In this document: piece after piece, positions 7,142-15,835 of the stretch
Layout of the letters: each line of letters begins with the position of its first letter
Position numbering within the stretch: the stretch's first letter is position 1
DNA from: an uncultured bacterium
Lineage (GTDB): Bacteria; Cyanobacteriota; Vampirovibrionia; Gastranaerophilales; Gastranaerophilaceae
Length of the DNA: 64,000 bases
Assembly: GCA_905215335.1 (NCBI GenBank)
Contig: CAJMPQ010000005.1
Span: 62,001 to 126,000, forward strand
Direction: 5' to 3'
Translations under genes and position numbers: made by a program
The notes under the pieces: generated by a model
What the model was told of the DNA's origin: nothing
Databases searched by the model: none
Seen by the model: only the letters and a program-made list of their open reading frames with translations

Positions 7142-9547
7142 ATGAAAGTTTTAAATATACAATACCCACAATTTACACAAATAAAATTTGACAAATCTAA
7201 AAAGAATTCAACTCAAAATAGTAATAAAACAAATTTACCTCAAACAATAATTTCTACTTCTTATAAGGACTATAATATCTCATTTTCAGGTAGAACACCT
7301 GAGAACTTCTACGAGCAAGATTTCAACAGAGAAAAGATGCCTTATACTATGAGAAATTATCTAAACTATGATTATGAACAAAGACAACATATTCCACCAG
7401 AACAAATGATGAGAGAAGTCTTTAAATATATAGATACAGCTAAAAATTTTGACGAAGTAAAACGTTTATATCCAAATGAAGACCTATTCAAAAATTTACA
7501 CAACAATAACCAAAAACACAAAACTAATATTTTAGCTGAAATAAAAATAGCAAAAGAATTAAGTGATGCTCCATTATTAAAAGATGGCTCTGACGACTTT
7601 GGAATGTATTTACTAAAAAAAATATACATAGAAGGTAAAACTCTAAAAGAAATATCTAAAGATTTTCTAGAAAAAGATATAAATGACGAATACAAAGATT
7701 TCATAACAAAACCAATTAATTATGAAACAACATCAGCTTACGGAATTAAATTTCCAAAACAAGAATTTTGGCATTCATTTATTGCAACAAGAGATGAATA
7801 TAAAAAATTCTTTGTTGAATTACCTAAAAACACAATAGATCCAAATAGAATAGAAGCAAATAAAACATCATCTAAAGATAAATCTACGGAAGTATCTGCA
7901 CGAAAAGCATACAAACCTGAAAAAAGAAAATATACAACTCCTCACTATAAAAAAGAACAATTAAAAAGAGATTTAAAAGACTCTGACATGACAACGTCAG
8001 ACATCGAAAAGAAAATCAAAAAAAGGTTTACTAAAGATGATCCAGAAGCTTCATTTATAGTGAAATATCTACAACCCATAATGGTAGTAGCAGCTGATAG
8101 AATTCATTTATCAGAAGAGCTAAAATCATTCTATGAATCAGACAAAAATAACCAAAATAAGAATGATGACTACGCATTAAGAAGATTTTGGAAAGAAAAT
8201 CAATACCTAAAACAAGATTACGCTACCGCAATTATCGATACAATTGAGCTATTTGAAGATAATTATGGTGCTGGAGGTATGATTCCTATAAATAATGAAT
8301 TTCAACCAATTACTCAAAATAGTGAAAATTCAAAACCAATTGATTTTGTAACAGAAAACTTTATTTCACTTGTTAATAGTGTTAAAAATATCGAAACAGA
8401 AAGAAAAGAAAGATATGCTCTACACGATGAATTACAAAAACAATTGGAAGAACACTTTATAACTAAGTATGGAGAAATTCAAGAAGATAAACCTGCAACT
8501 ACAAATACGCAAACAATAGCTCCAGCATTCTCTGAAGAATTATTAGAAAATACAGCAAAACAATTTAATGCCAACACATATAAGTTAAAAGGCAAAAACG
8601 GTGAAGAGATAATTATAACCGCAAACCTCAATGAGGTTCTAAGAGATAATATAAAAAATGAAACTAAATACTTCCCATCAAAATATAGAAATCTATACAT
8701 TAAATTTCTACAAGAAAATCCAAATGTTAGTGAAAGATTCAAACTATCTATAGCTACAAACCAACTAAGAAATATGCTAGACGATGATAAAATAATGACG
8801 CCAGAAGAACTAGAACATGAAAAAATCAATTATTATAGGGATTTTTGTATTGAAAATATAGAAAAAGAAATGGCGGCAACATACGCAATTGCTGATGCTA
8901 TAAATAAAAGTACAAATCAAAAAGTTCCAACAAGCATTTATAGTCACTTTACATTAGAAACTAATCGTTTATTAGGAGAAACAGAAAACTATAAAGAACT
9001 TTCAAAACTAATATCTAAGTCTAATAAAGACATTAACTTTTTATATGAACAATATAGTAAACCTCTAACAAATTCTGAAATCCATAAAATTACACTTTCA
9101 ATTATGGACGAAATTTCAAAATACAATCCTGATAATAAAGATTCAATAGCAAACCAAGATACAAAAGCTTTACTACTAATGGTTAAAGACATAACTAATG
9201 ATGTAAAAATTATGAAAGATCCAGTAAAAGGTATTCTTGATTATACATTGCCTGGCTATCCACATTCAAGAAGTTTACTAGACAAACAAACGGACAGAAC
9301 TCATAAAACTGCAAAATTTGAACAACTTATGAATTTAATACTAAAAGACATGTTACTTATAAAATCAAGTAATCATTCAGTATTTTTAAGTATGCTAAAC
9401 GAAGAAACATTTAATAAATACAAACATTTACTAACTCCGGAAACAAGATCAGAAATGGAAAAGGAAATAAACTTTGCAACTCCGGAACAAAAACAATTAT
9501 TTTCATACTCAAATGCTCAACTAAAAATGCTTAGCAAACAAAAATAA
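7142..9547 (+). CDS. Unknown 801-residue protein with N-terminal F-S-G motif
   Basis: No known domain is recognised. The protein is hydrophilic, rich in Lys, Asn and Glu, mostly predicted helical, and has neither a signal peptide nor a membrane segment. After a 45-residue Asn/Ser/Thr/Lys-rich leader comes NISFSGRTPENFYEQDF; the F-S-G motif at 48-50 recurs in three other unknown or divergent proteins here. The region around residues 64-215 (MPYTMRNYLNYDYEQRQHIP onward) looks like the best-ordered part. A Lys/Arg-rich stretch lies near 245-295. AAGGATGG precedes the ATG and a strong hairpin follows. It is probably lineage-specific. Confidence 0.8.
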   Translation: MKVLNIQYPQFTQIKFDKSKKNSTQNSNKTNLPQTIISTSYKDYNISFSGRTPENFYEQDFNREKMPYTMRNYLNYDYEQRQHIPPEQMMREVFKYIDTAKNFDEVKRLYPNEDLFKNLHNNNQKHKTNILAEIKIAKELSDAPLLKDGSDDFGMYLLKKIYIEGKTLKEISKDFLEKDINDEYKDFITKPINYETTSAYGIKFPKQEFWHSFIATRDEYKKFFVELPKNTIDPNRIEANKTSSKDKSTEVSARKAYKPEKRKYTTPHYKKEQLKRDLKDSDMTTSDIEKKIKKRFTKDDPEASFIVKYLQPIMVVAADRIHLSEELKSFYESDKNNQNKNDDYALRRFWKENQYLKQDYATAIIDTIELFEDNYGAGGMIPINNEFQPITQNSENSKPIDFVTENFISLVNSVKNIETERKERYALHDELQKQLEEHFITKYGEIQEDKPATTNTQTIAPAFSEELLENTAKQFNANTYKLKGKNGEEIIITANLNEVLRDNIKNETKYFPSKYRNLYIKFLQENPNVSERFKLSIATNQLRNMLDDDKIMTPEELEHEKINYYRDFCIENIEKEMAATYAIADAINKSTNQKVPTSIYSHFTLETNRLLGETENYKELSKLISKSNKDINFLYEQYSKPLTNSEIHKITLSIMDEISKYNPDNKDSIANQDTKALLLMVKDITNDVKIMKDPVKGILDYTLPGYPHSRSLLDKQTDRTHKTAKFEQLMNLILKDMLLIKSSNHSVFLSMLNEETFNKYKHLLTPETRSEMEKEINFATPEQKQLFSYSNAQLKMLSKQK

Positions 9548-9574
9548 ATTTAATCTAAGAATTAATCAATAAAT

Positions 9575-9608
9575 AAAAAAGGGAACCTTAAATAAGGTTC
9601 CCTTTTTT
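9575..9608. terminator. Bidirectional rho-independent terminator
   Basis: A 16-bp perfect stem (six A, GGGAACCTTA, short loop, TAAGGTTCCC, six T) lies between the 801-residue protein gene and the convergent pnp gene. Confidence 0.88.
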
Positions 9609-9623
9609 GAATCTATTAGCAAA

Positions 9624-11762
9624 CTATTGTAATTTTGCCATATCTTCTTCTGTAACACCTTTGATTGTAAGATTAACTCTACCTTTTTCATCGATTTTGA
9701 TAATCTTAACAACAACTTCTTGGCCAATTGATAAATGAGGTTCAATTGATTCAATTCTTTCGTTACAAACTTGAGAAATATGAACCATACCATCTTTACC
9801 TCCGCCAAGTTCAACGAAAGCTCCGATAGGAATAATTCTTACAACTTTACCTTTTATTACCATACCAACTTCAGGTTTGAAAGTTAAATCTCTAATCATC
9901 TTCATAGCGATTTTTGCACCTTCTTGATCATTTGAAGTAATTGTTACAACACCGCTATCTTGAATATCGATTTCAGCGCCAGAAGCATCAATAATTGCTC
10001 TAATTTGTTTACCACCAGGTCCGATAACTGTACCGATATCTTCAGTCGGTATAGTCATTGTAGTAATACTTGGTGCAAATGGAGACATAGGTCCTGGTTC
10101 AGTGATAGCCTCTCTCATTTTTGATAAGATATGCAATCTACCTTCTTTAGCTTGACCTAAAGCTCTACGTAATGTTTCATTAGCAATACCTTTAGCTTTC
10201 ATATCCATTTGAAGAGCTGTAATACCAGTATCATTACCAGTAACTTTGAAGTCCATATCACCTAAGAAATCTTCAATACCTTGAATATCAGTTAATACAA
10301 CAGGTTCTTTTCCTTCTTCAGTAATCATACCCATTGCAACACCACCGATCATACATTTAACAGGTACACCAGCATTCATCAATGCCATTGAAGATCCACA
10401 AGTAGAAGCCATTGATGTTGAACCGTTAGATTCTAAAACATCAGAAGTTACACGAATTGTATAACCGAATTCTTCTTGAGATGGTAAAGCTGGAACGTTA
10501 GCTCTTTCTGCTAAGTGACCGTGACCAACTTCACGTCTTCCTGGACCTCTTAGAGGTTTTACTTCACCAACTGAGAAACCTGGGAATATGTATTTATGCA
10601 TATAAGTTTTTTCAGTTTCAGGATCTACACCATCTAATTCTTGCTTCATAGCTGGACCAGCTAATGTTGCAACTGATAATACTTGAGTTTGACCTCTTGT
10701 AAATACAGCTGAACCGTGAGCTCTTGGAATTACACCAACTTCGCACCAAATAGGACGAACTTCGTTAGGTTTTCTACCATCAGCTCTAACACCTTCATCC
10801 AAAATCATTGTACGCATAATATGTTTTTCTGCATTTTTGAATTCTTCAGCAACAAAATCAATACCAGTTTCTTCAATGATTTGTTTAATATAGTGATCAT
10901 CTGGAAGAGCATCAATTTTTTCTTTAACAAGTTTTTTAGCTTCTTCCAATTTATTTTTTCTGTAATCTCTATCAAAATTATGATAAGCATCGAAAATCAT
11001 ATCATGAGCAGTTTCATTGATAATATTTTTCAATTCTGTAGTATCATATGGATTTACAAATTCTTCTTTTTCAACACCGCAAGCTTTTGCAAATTCAACT
11101 TGAGCATCGCATTGTTTTCTGATTTCAGCTTGAGCAAATTCAACAGCAGCCATAATATCGTCTTCTGATACAAACTTACAACCAGCTTCAACCATAATAA
11201 CTGAATCATGTGTACCAGCAACAACAATATCTAAATCAGATTCTTTAGCTTGTCTGTGAGTTGGGTTAGCAATCATATTACCTTCAGCATCTCTAGAAAC
11301 TCTAACAGCACCGATAGGTCCTTCAAATGGAGCTCCAGATAACATCAATGCACAAGATGCACCTAACATTGCTAATGTATCAGGTTGATTTTCTTGATCG
11401 TAACTAAACAATTGAGCAACAATCTGAATATCATTTCTATATCCTTTAGGGAATAAAGGTCTAATTGGTCTATCAATCAATCTTGATACCAAAATAGCCT
11501 TATCACTTGCTTTACCTTCTGAACGGTTGTAACCACCTGGGATACGACCAATTGAAGACATTCTTTCTTCATAATCAATCAACAATGGGAAGAAATCTAT
11601 CCCTACTCTAGGTTCTTTTGATACAACACAGTGAACAAATAACATTGTATCACCACATCTTACTGTAACAGAACCATTAGTTGATTGTGCATACTTTCCT
11701 GTTTCAATAGTAACGGTTTTTCCACCGATTTCTATTTGAAAGCTTTTTGTTTCAGGTTTCAT
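9624..11762 (-). CDS. pnp: Polynucleotide phosphorylase (PNPase)
   Basis: A 712-residue phosphorolytic 3'-5' exoribonuclease of normal family length. In order: first RNase PH domain (about 1-230), helical linker, second RNase PH domain with the phosphate-site stretch and catalytic acidic residues near DIQGIEDFLGDMDFKVTG, KH domain (IGTVIGPGGKQIRAIID, GxxG loop GPGG) and C-terminal S1 domain (KGKVVRIIPIGAFVELGGGK). The ATG at 11762 follows AAAAGG. Nine further in-frame codons upstream are probably untranslated. It appears monocistronic; rpsO is not next to it. Confidence 0.97.
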   Translation of the reverse strand: MKPETKSFQIEIGGKTVTIETGKYAQSTNGSVTVRCGDTMLFVHCVVSKEPRVGIDFFPLLIDYEERMSSIGRIPGGYNRSEGKASDKAILVSRLIDRPIRPLFPKGYRNDIQIVAQLFSYDQENQPDTLAMLGASCALMLSGAPFEGPIGAVRVSRDAEGNMIANPTHRQAKESDLDIVVAGTHDSVIMVEAGCKFVSEDDIMAAVEFAQAEIRKQCDAQVEFAKACGVEKEEFVNPYDTTELKNIINETAHDMIFDAYHNFDRDYRKNKLEEAKKLVKEKIDALPDDHYIKQIIEETGIDFVAEEFKNAEKHIMRTMILDEGVRADGRKPNEVRPIWCEVGVIPRAHGSAVFTRGQTQVLSVATLAGPAMKQELDGVDPETEKTYMHKYIFPGFSVGEVKPLRGPGRREVGHGHLAERANVPALPSQEEFGYTIRVTSDVLESNGSTSMASTCGSSMALMNAGVPVKCMIGGVAMGMITEEGKEPVVLTDIQGIEDFLGDMDFKVTGNDTGITALQMDMKAKGIANETLRRALGQAKEGRLHILSKMREAITEPGPMSPFAPSITTMTIPTEDIGTVIGPGGKQIRAIIDASGAEIDIQDSGVVTITSNDQEGAKIAMKMIRDLTFKPEVGMVIKGKVVRIIPIGAFVELGGGKDGMVHISQVCNERIESIEPHLSIGQEVVVKIIKIDEKGRVNLTIKGVTEEDMAKLQ

Positions 11763-11915
11763 AAAATACCTTTTCTTTCTGCGCATCATCTAGCGCCTTT
11801 TAGTCATACACTTCCGTTTACATAAATCATTATACCGCAAATACTCATAAATGAAACATTCATAAATTAATTTTAATATATTGCACAATAAAAAAAAATC
11901 TTTTAAAATATTAGA

Positions 11916-12992
11916 ATGGAAAATTTAAATAATGCAGAAATAGCTACTGAAATAATACCTATTCTAAAAGAATATGAAAAAGATAGAATTAAATCATTAT
12001 TATTGTTTATACTAATAACGATAGCAATAATAATAGCCAATATTGTATTTAATAATTCGTATGGTATTTATACAAACATGTTCCGTAGTTTTTGGTCTTT
12101 CATAGTGACATTATTCTTATTTATAACCGCAGTAGTTATTCCAATTTGGGCAACATACTTTTTTACAAATCACTTTTTTACAAATAAAATAAAAGAAACG
12201 TGTATGCCAAAGATTTTAAAACACTTAAAAAATATAAAATGGTCAAATAAAGAACCTATAATTACAAATGACGAAATTGTAGATAGCGAATTATTTGGGG
12301 TATACAACACCAGAATAAATGAAGACGGCTTTTCCGGAAAGTATAAAAATACAAACTTCAAAGTTTTAGAATTAAGTCTATTAAATCAATCCCAGTCAGG
12401 AAACACCAGACTTGTTTGGACAGTTTTTGATGGGGTAGTCATTATAGTCGAATCAAACAAATATATAAAAAATAAAACAATTATCGCTACCAAAAATGAT
12501 ATAAATATAAGAAATTCTAACCCATTGCTATGGATATCAATAGCCTTAATTATTTTTGTAGCGTATATAATCTATGGAACAACAATAGCAATAATCTCCA
12601 CAGCTCTGATATTGATATTAGGAATTTCATATTTAATTTATGCAAGAAATAAAAAAGAAAAACTTTCAAAAATTACACTAGAAGATCCTGAATTCAATAA
12701 AAAATATAACATGTACTCATCTGACCCAATAGAAGGAAGATATCTAGTAACAACTGCTTTTATGGAAAGATTTAAAAATATGCATACAGCCTTTGGGTCA
12801 AACAACGCAAAATGTGCATTTTTTGATGACAAAGTAATGTTTTCTATATCAACAACTAAAAATCTATTTGAAATAGGAAATATTTTAACTTCATTAGGCA
12901 ATACGAAAGAGATTAATACCTTTTTAAAAGAGTTAGCCTCTATTTATGAAATTATTGAATATTTTAAACTTACAGAAAAACTAGGTTTATAA
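11916..12992 (+). CDS. DUF3137-like membrane protein
   Basis: The 358-residue protein has two N-terminal membrane segments (about 27-45 and 60-85), a soluble central domain (SELFGVYNTRINEDGFSGKY, then TVFDGVVIIVES) and a second membrane pair at about 205-240. This is the arrangement of DUF3137 proteins, whose function is unknown. No clear ribosome site precedes the ATG, so the start is less certain. A second, clearly homologous copy follows at 13140 on the other side of a tRNA. Shared regions include the end segments NMYSSDPIEGRYLVTTAFME and NVKTTDEIEARYLLTPSFIE. Confidence 0.7.
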   Translation: MENLNNAEIATEIIPILKEYEKDRIKSLLLFILITIAIIIANIVFNNSYGIYTNMFRSFWSFIVTLFLFITAVVIPIWATYFFTNHFFTNKIKETCMPKILKHLKNIKWSNKEPIITNDEIVDSELFGVYNTRINEDGFSGKYKNTNFKVLELSLLNQSQSGNTRLVWTVFDGVVIIVESNKYIKNKTIIATKNDINIRNSNPLLWISIALIIFVAYIIYGTTIAIISTALILILGISYLIYARNKKEKLSKITLEDPEFNKKYNMYSSDPIEGRYLVTTAFMERFKNMHTAFGSNNAKCAFFDDKVMFSISTTKNLFEIGNILTSLGNTKEINTFLKELASIYEIIEYFKLTEKLGL

Positions 12993-13040
12993 ATAAGAAT
13001 TTGCCACCATTTAGAATTTATGATATATTAAAAGGGTCGT

Positions 13041-13116
13041 GGCCTCGTAGCTCAGTAGGATAGAGCGGCGGTTTCCTAAACCGCGTCTTGCACGCGTTCG
13101 ACTCGCGTCGGGGCCA
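13041..13116 (+). tRNA. tRNA-Arg (anticodon CCT)
   Basis: A full cloverleaf can be drawn: acceptor GGCCTCG/CGGGGCC, D stem GCTC/GAGC, anticodon stem GCGGT/ACCGC with loop TTCCTAA, and T stem ACGCG/CGCGT with loop TTCGACT. The discriminator base is A and CCA is not encoded. It sits between the two DUF3137 genes. Confidence 0.93.
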
Positions 13117-13139
13117 CTTATTTTTTGGGGGAGTTTTAT

Positions 13140-14297
13140 ATGAATAATGATATAAAAAATGAAATAAAAAATTTAAAAAGTGAATTTGCTAAAATTTACA
13201 CAGAAGAAATAAAACCTCAAATAGTTGAATTTGAACAACATAGAAAAAATAGACTCTCAAAAACGATTTTAATTGAATTCATATTTGTTATTATTGCAAG
13301 TTTAAGTGCATTTATAAGTTATTCGTCTTATACAAATCTTAATACCCAACCAGATGTTATATTTATTTGCCTATTCATAACCATAGCAATTATCATTACA
13401 GCAATTTTTTATTTTATTATCGAAAACAAAAATTTTTCAAATGAACTCAAATCTCAACTTAAAAATAATATACTAAAAGGTTTTAACAAATTTTTAAAAC
13501 TATATTGGTCAACTCAACAAACAATAAATTCTTCCGAACTTAAAACAAGTAGTCTATTTTCGAACTTTGACAATGTTGATATAGATGACTGCTTCAAGGG
13601 GATATACAAAGAAACCCCATTTGCAATACAAGAATGCACCTTAACTCAAAATGATAGCGTATTTTGGCTGGCATTTAAAGGTGTTGTTATTAAATTTGCA
13701 TCAAACAAAGACTTTAAGGGAAACACACTAATCTCTACAAAACAAGATTTTAATATCCAAAATATAGATATTGGAACATTTCTAATAAGTCTATTATTTT
13801 TAGGACTCGGAGGATATCTAACTTGGATTATTGGCTCCAGATTTTATGAAGAAATTACAATATATGGAAATACTGACACTTCAATATTATTAATTGGTTT
13901 AGAATTACTAGCCATTCCGATTGTTGCTATCGGGTGTCTTATTTGGATATATAAAAATAAAATTGCACTCAAAAATACTGAATTAGAAGACGTTGATTTT
14001 GAAAAAAAATACAATGTAAAAACTACTGACGAAATCGAAGCCAGATATTTGCTTACTCCATCATTTATAGAACGCTTGAAAAATATACAAACTGCATTTA
14101 GTACAAATAATATAAAATGTGCATTTTCAAAAGAGTCTATACTCCTTGCTATATCAACAAATAAAAACATTTTTGAAATAGGGAATTTACTAACCAAACT
14201 AGATGATGCAAAAACTCTAGACATTTTCTTTAATGAATTAATATCATTACTTATTTTAATTGATCACTTCAAATTAAATGAACACACTGGAATTTAA
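13140..14297 (+). CDS. DUF3137-like membrane protein, second copy
   Basis: A 385-residue paralogue of the gene at 11916, with the same order: N-terminal membrane pair, central domain (SLFSNFDNVDIDDCFKGIYK, WLAFKGVVIKFAS), second membrane pair, then the conserved C-terminal segment ending NIFEIGNLLTKLDDAKTLD. GGGGGAG six bases before the ATG fixes the start at 13140. The pair probably arose by tandem duplication. Function is unknown. Confidence 0.75.
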   Translation: MNNDIKNEIKNLKSEFAKIYTEEIKPQIVEFEQHRKNRLSKTILIEFIFVIIASLSAFISYSSYTNLNTQPDVIFICLFITIAIIITAIFYFIIENKNFSNELKSQLKNNILKGFNKFLKLYWSTQQTINSSELKTSSLFSNFDNVDIDDCFKGIYKETPFAIQECTLTQNDSVFWLAFKGVVIKFASNKDFKGNTLISTKQDFNIQNIDIGTFLISLLFLGLGGYLTWIIGSRFYEEITIYGNTDTSILLIGLELLAIPIVAIGCLIWIYKNKIALKNTELEDVDFEKKYNVKTTDEIEARYLLTPSFIERLKNIQTAFSTNNIKCAFSKESILLAISTNKNIFEIGNLLTKLDDAKTLDIFFNELISLLILIDHFKLNEHTGI

Positions 14298-14335
14298 AAT
14301 AGTAATTTACATTCTGTAACAAACTCTAAAAAATA

Positions 14336-14382
14336 GGCAATTATCAAATTTATATATCCTTTATATCTATATAGGGGATATT
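14336..14382 (+). promoter_or_regulatory. Conserved promoter element upstream of the first CHAP gene
   Basis: GCAATT (starting 14337), exactly 17 bases, then TTTATAT (starting 14360), followed by ATAGGGGAT. The spacing and the AGGG block are identical to five other elements in this window (53978, and minus-strand copies ending at 60383, 60755, 61237, 61625). The 17-base spacer is that of a -35/-10 promoter, but the -35 hexamer is not TTGACA. Confidence 0.7.
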
Positions 14383-14387
14383 AAGAT

Positions 14388-15035
14388 ATGACTATACAAT
14401 GGATTTTACCAGCAGACTTCGCTACAACTCAAAAATTTGTGTACAACAACACAATAAACTATAATAACCCATTTGTTGGAAGTTTATTTAATTTTGCTTC
14501 ATCACAAAATTTTTATCCACAATTACCATTATTTCCAACAACACTTCCAAAATTTGAATTTAAACAAAATATCTTTAATTTTAATAATAAAACAAACACC
14601 TCAAGTGGAATAAAAATATCAACAAATAACGGAAACTCTCTATCTTGGAGTAAATTAGGATATAATGCACAAAAAGGTTTACAACTTGCACAAAATGCCA
14701 TATCAAATGCCGTAGGATTTACAGGATATTGCGCAAGATACGTAAAAAAAGCAATTAGTGAAACCGGCCTAGGGGCTTATGAATCAGGAAATGCTTGTGA
14801 TTTACTACACACAATGAGAAACAACAAAAATTTCAAAGAAATTTCTCCTGATGGAATAGACTTAAAATCCTTACCTGCAGGATGCGTATTGGTTTACGAC
14901 AAAGGAGTTGGCGGATATAGCTCAAGATATGGACATACTGAAATCACAACAGGTTCAGGAAAAGCTGTATCAGACGGAGTAACAAACAATTTATACAAAA
15001 AACCAAGTGCAATATTTATGCCTGTAATGGCATAA
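14388..15035 (+). CDS. CHAP-like cysteine peptidase/amidase with Asn/Phe-rich N-terminus
   Basis: A 215-residue product. Residues 1-80 are rich in Asn, Phe, Pro and Thr with no signal peptide. Residues from about 95 resemble a CHAP or NlpC/P60-like fold, with candidate catalytic Cys in FTGYCARYVKKAI and His in SRYGHTEITTG, separated by a strand pair (LPAGCVLVYD). CHAP enzymes usually cut peptidoglycan peptides. Another CHAP protein of similar design lies at 54039, and both genes share an upstream element. The exact family and the way it would leave the cell are uncertain. Confidence 0.65.
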   Translation: MTIQWILPADFATTQKFVYNNTINYNNPFVGSLFNFASSQNFYPQLPLFPTTLPKFEFKQNIFNFNNKTNTSSGIKISTNNGNSLSWSKLGYNAQKGLQLAQNAISNAVGFTGYCARYVKKAISETGLGAYESGNACDLLHTMRNNKNFKEISPDGIDLKSLPAGCVLVYDKGVGGYSSRYGHTEITTGSGKAVSDGVTNNLYKKPSAIFMPVMA

Positions 15036-15036
15036 T

Positions 15037-15110
15037 CGTGCCCGGGGGGAATCAAACCCCCGACCTTGAGTTTCGGAAACTCATGCTCTGTTCTCCTGAG
15101 CTACGGACAC
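15037..15110 (-). tRNA. tRNA-Arg (anticodon CCG)
   Basis: On the minus strand: acceptor GTGTCCG/CGGGCAC with one T-G pair, D stem GCTC/GAGC, anticodon stem TGAGT/ACTCA with loop TTCCGAA, T stem CGGGG-type with TTTGATT loop, and discriminator G. CCA is not encoded. It begins two bases after the CHAP gene stop on the other strand. Confidence 0.92.
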
Positions 15111-15115
15111 AAGTA

Positions 15116-15146
15116 TTAAAAAAGGGATGATATAACTCACCCCTTT
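15116..15146 (-). terminator. Rho-independent terminator after lemA
   Basis: On the minus strand AAAGGGGTGA pairs with TCATCCCTTT (one G-U pair) around a short loop, followed by T residues. It lies just downstream of lemA. Confidence 0.7.
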
Positions 15147-15170
15147 AGTATATCATAATGGTTTTAAAAC

Positions 15171-15758
15171 TTATTTGAAATATTCTGAAGCATTAATAGG
15201 TTGTTTTGCAGCTTCTTCTACTTCAAAGTAAGGACAAGTCTTTATAGCTAAAGCTGAAGCAATTACTGAACTTGGGAAGATTTCAACTGCATTATTAAGA
15301 TCATTAACTGCACTGTTATAAAATCTTCTTGCAGCAGCGATATGTTCCTCAACTTCTGCATAAGTTTGCATAGCTTGAATCATAGTTTGGTCAGATTTTA
15401 ATTGAGGATAATTTTCAACATTAACCATCAATTCACCCATTTTTGAAGCAATAGCATTATCTAAATTTATTTTTTCAGTAACTGTATCTGCGGTAGTTCG
15501 TAATCCTGCAGCTTGAGTTCTTAATTTAGTAATATCTTCAATCAAACCACGTTCATGTTCCATAAATTTCTTAGCAATGGTTAAAATATTTGGAATTAAG
15601 TCATAACGTTTTTTCAACTGAACATCAATTCCACTCATTGCTTCTTTAACTTTATTTTTCTTTTGTATAACTTTTACATATAAACCATAAACTATAGCTA
15701 AAACCAAAAATACAGGTATTACAACAATCATAAGACCTAATGATAACAGTTCAAACAT
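15171..15758 (-). CDS. lemA: LemA family membrane protein
   Basis: A 195-residue protein with one N-terminal membrane segment (LGLMIVVIPVFLVLAIVYGL), then the LemA helical domain: VKEAMSGIDVQLKKRYDLIP, ENYPQLKSD and ARRFYNSAVNDLNN, all near-canonical LemA motifs. Role is not well defined; members sit in the envelope with an extracytoplasmic helical bundle. GCGAGG precedes the ATG. No partner such as HtpX or a TPM-domain protein is adjacent. Confidence 0.93.
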   Translation of the reverse strand: MFELLSLGLMIVVIPVFLVLAIVYGLYVKVIQKKNKVKEAMSGIDVQLKKRYDLIPNILTIAKKFMEHERGLIEDITKLRTQAAGLRTTADTVTEKINLDNAIASKMGELMVNVENYPQLKSDQTMIQAMQTYAEVEEHIAAARRFYNSAVNDLNNAVEIFPSSVIASALAIKTCPYFEVEEAAKQPINASEYFK

Positions 15759-15835
15759 ACAATCCTCGCTTTCAAATTACAATTACAAGTATAACATATT
15801 TTTCAAAGACTTACAATCCTATTTACACTTAGACT

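Noticed and set aside
10716..11168. 150-codon frame opposite pnp
   Set aside because: It is a mirror of the well-defined pnp gene, with Phe/Ile-rich composition typical of antisense frames.
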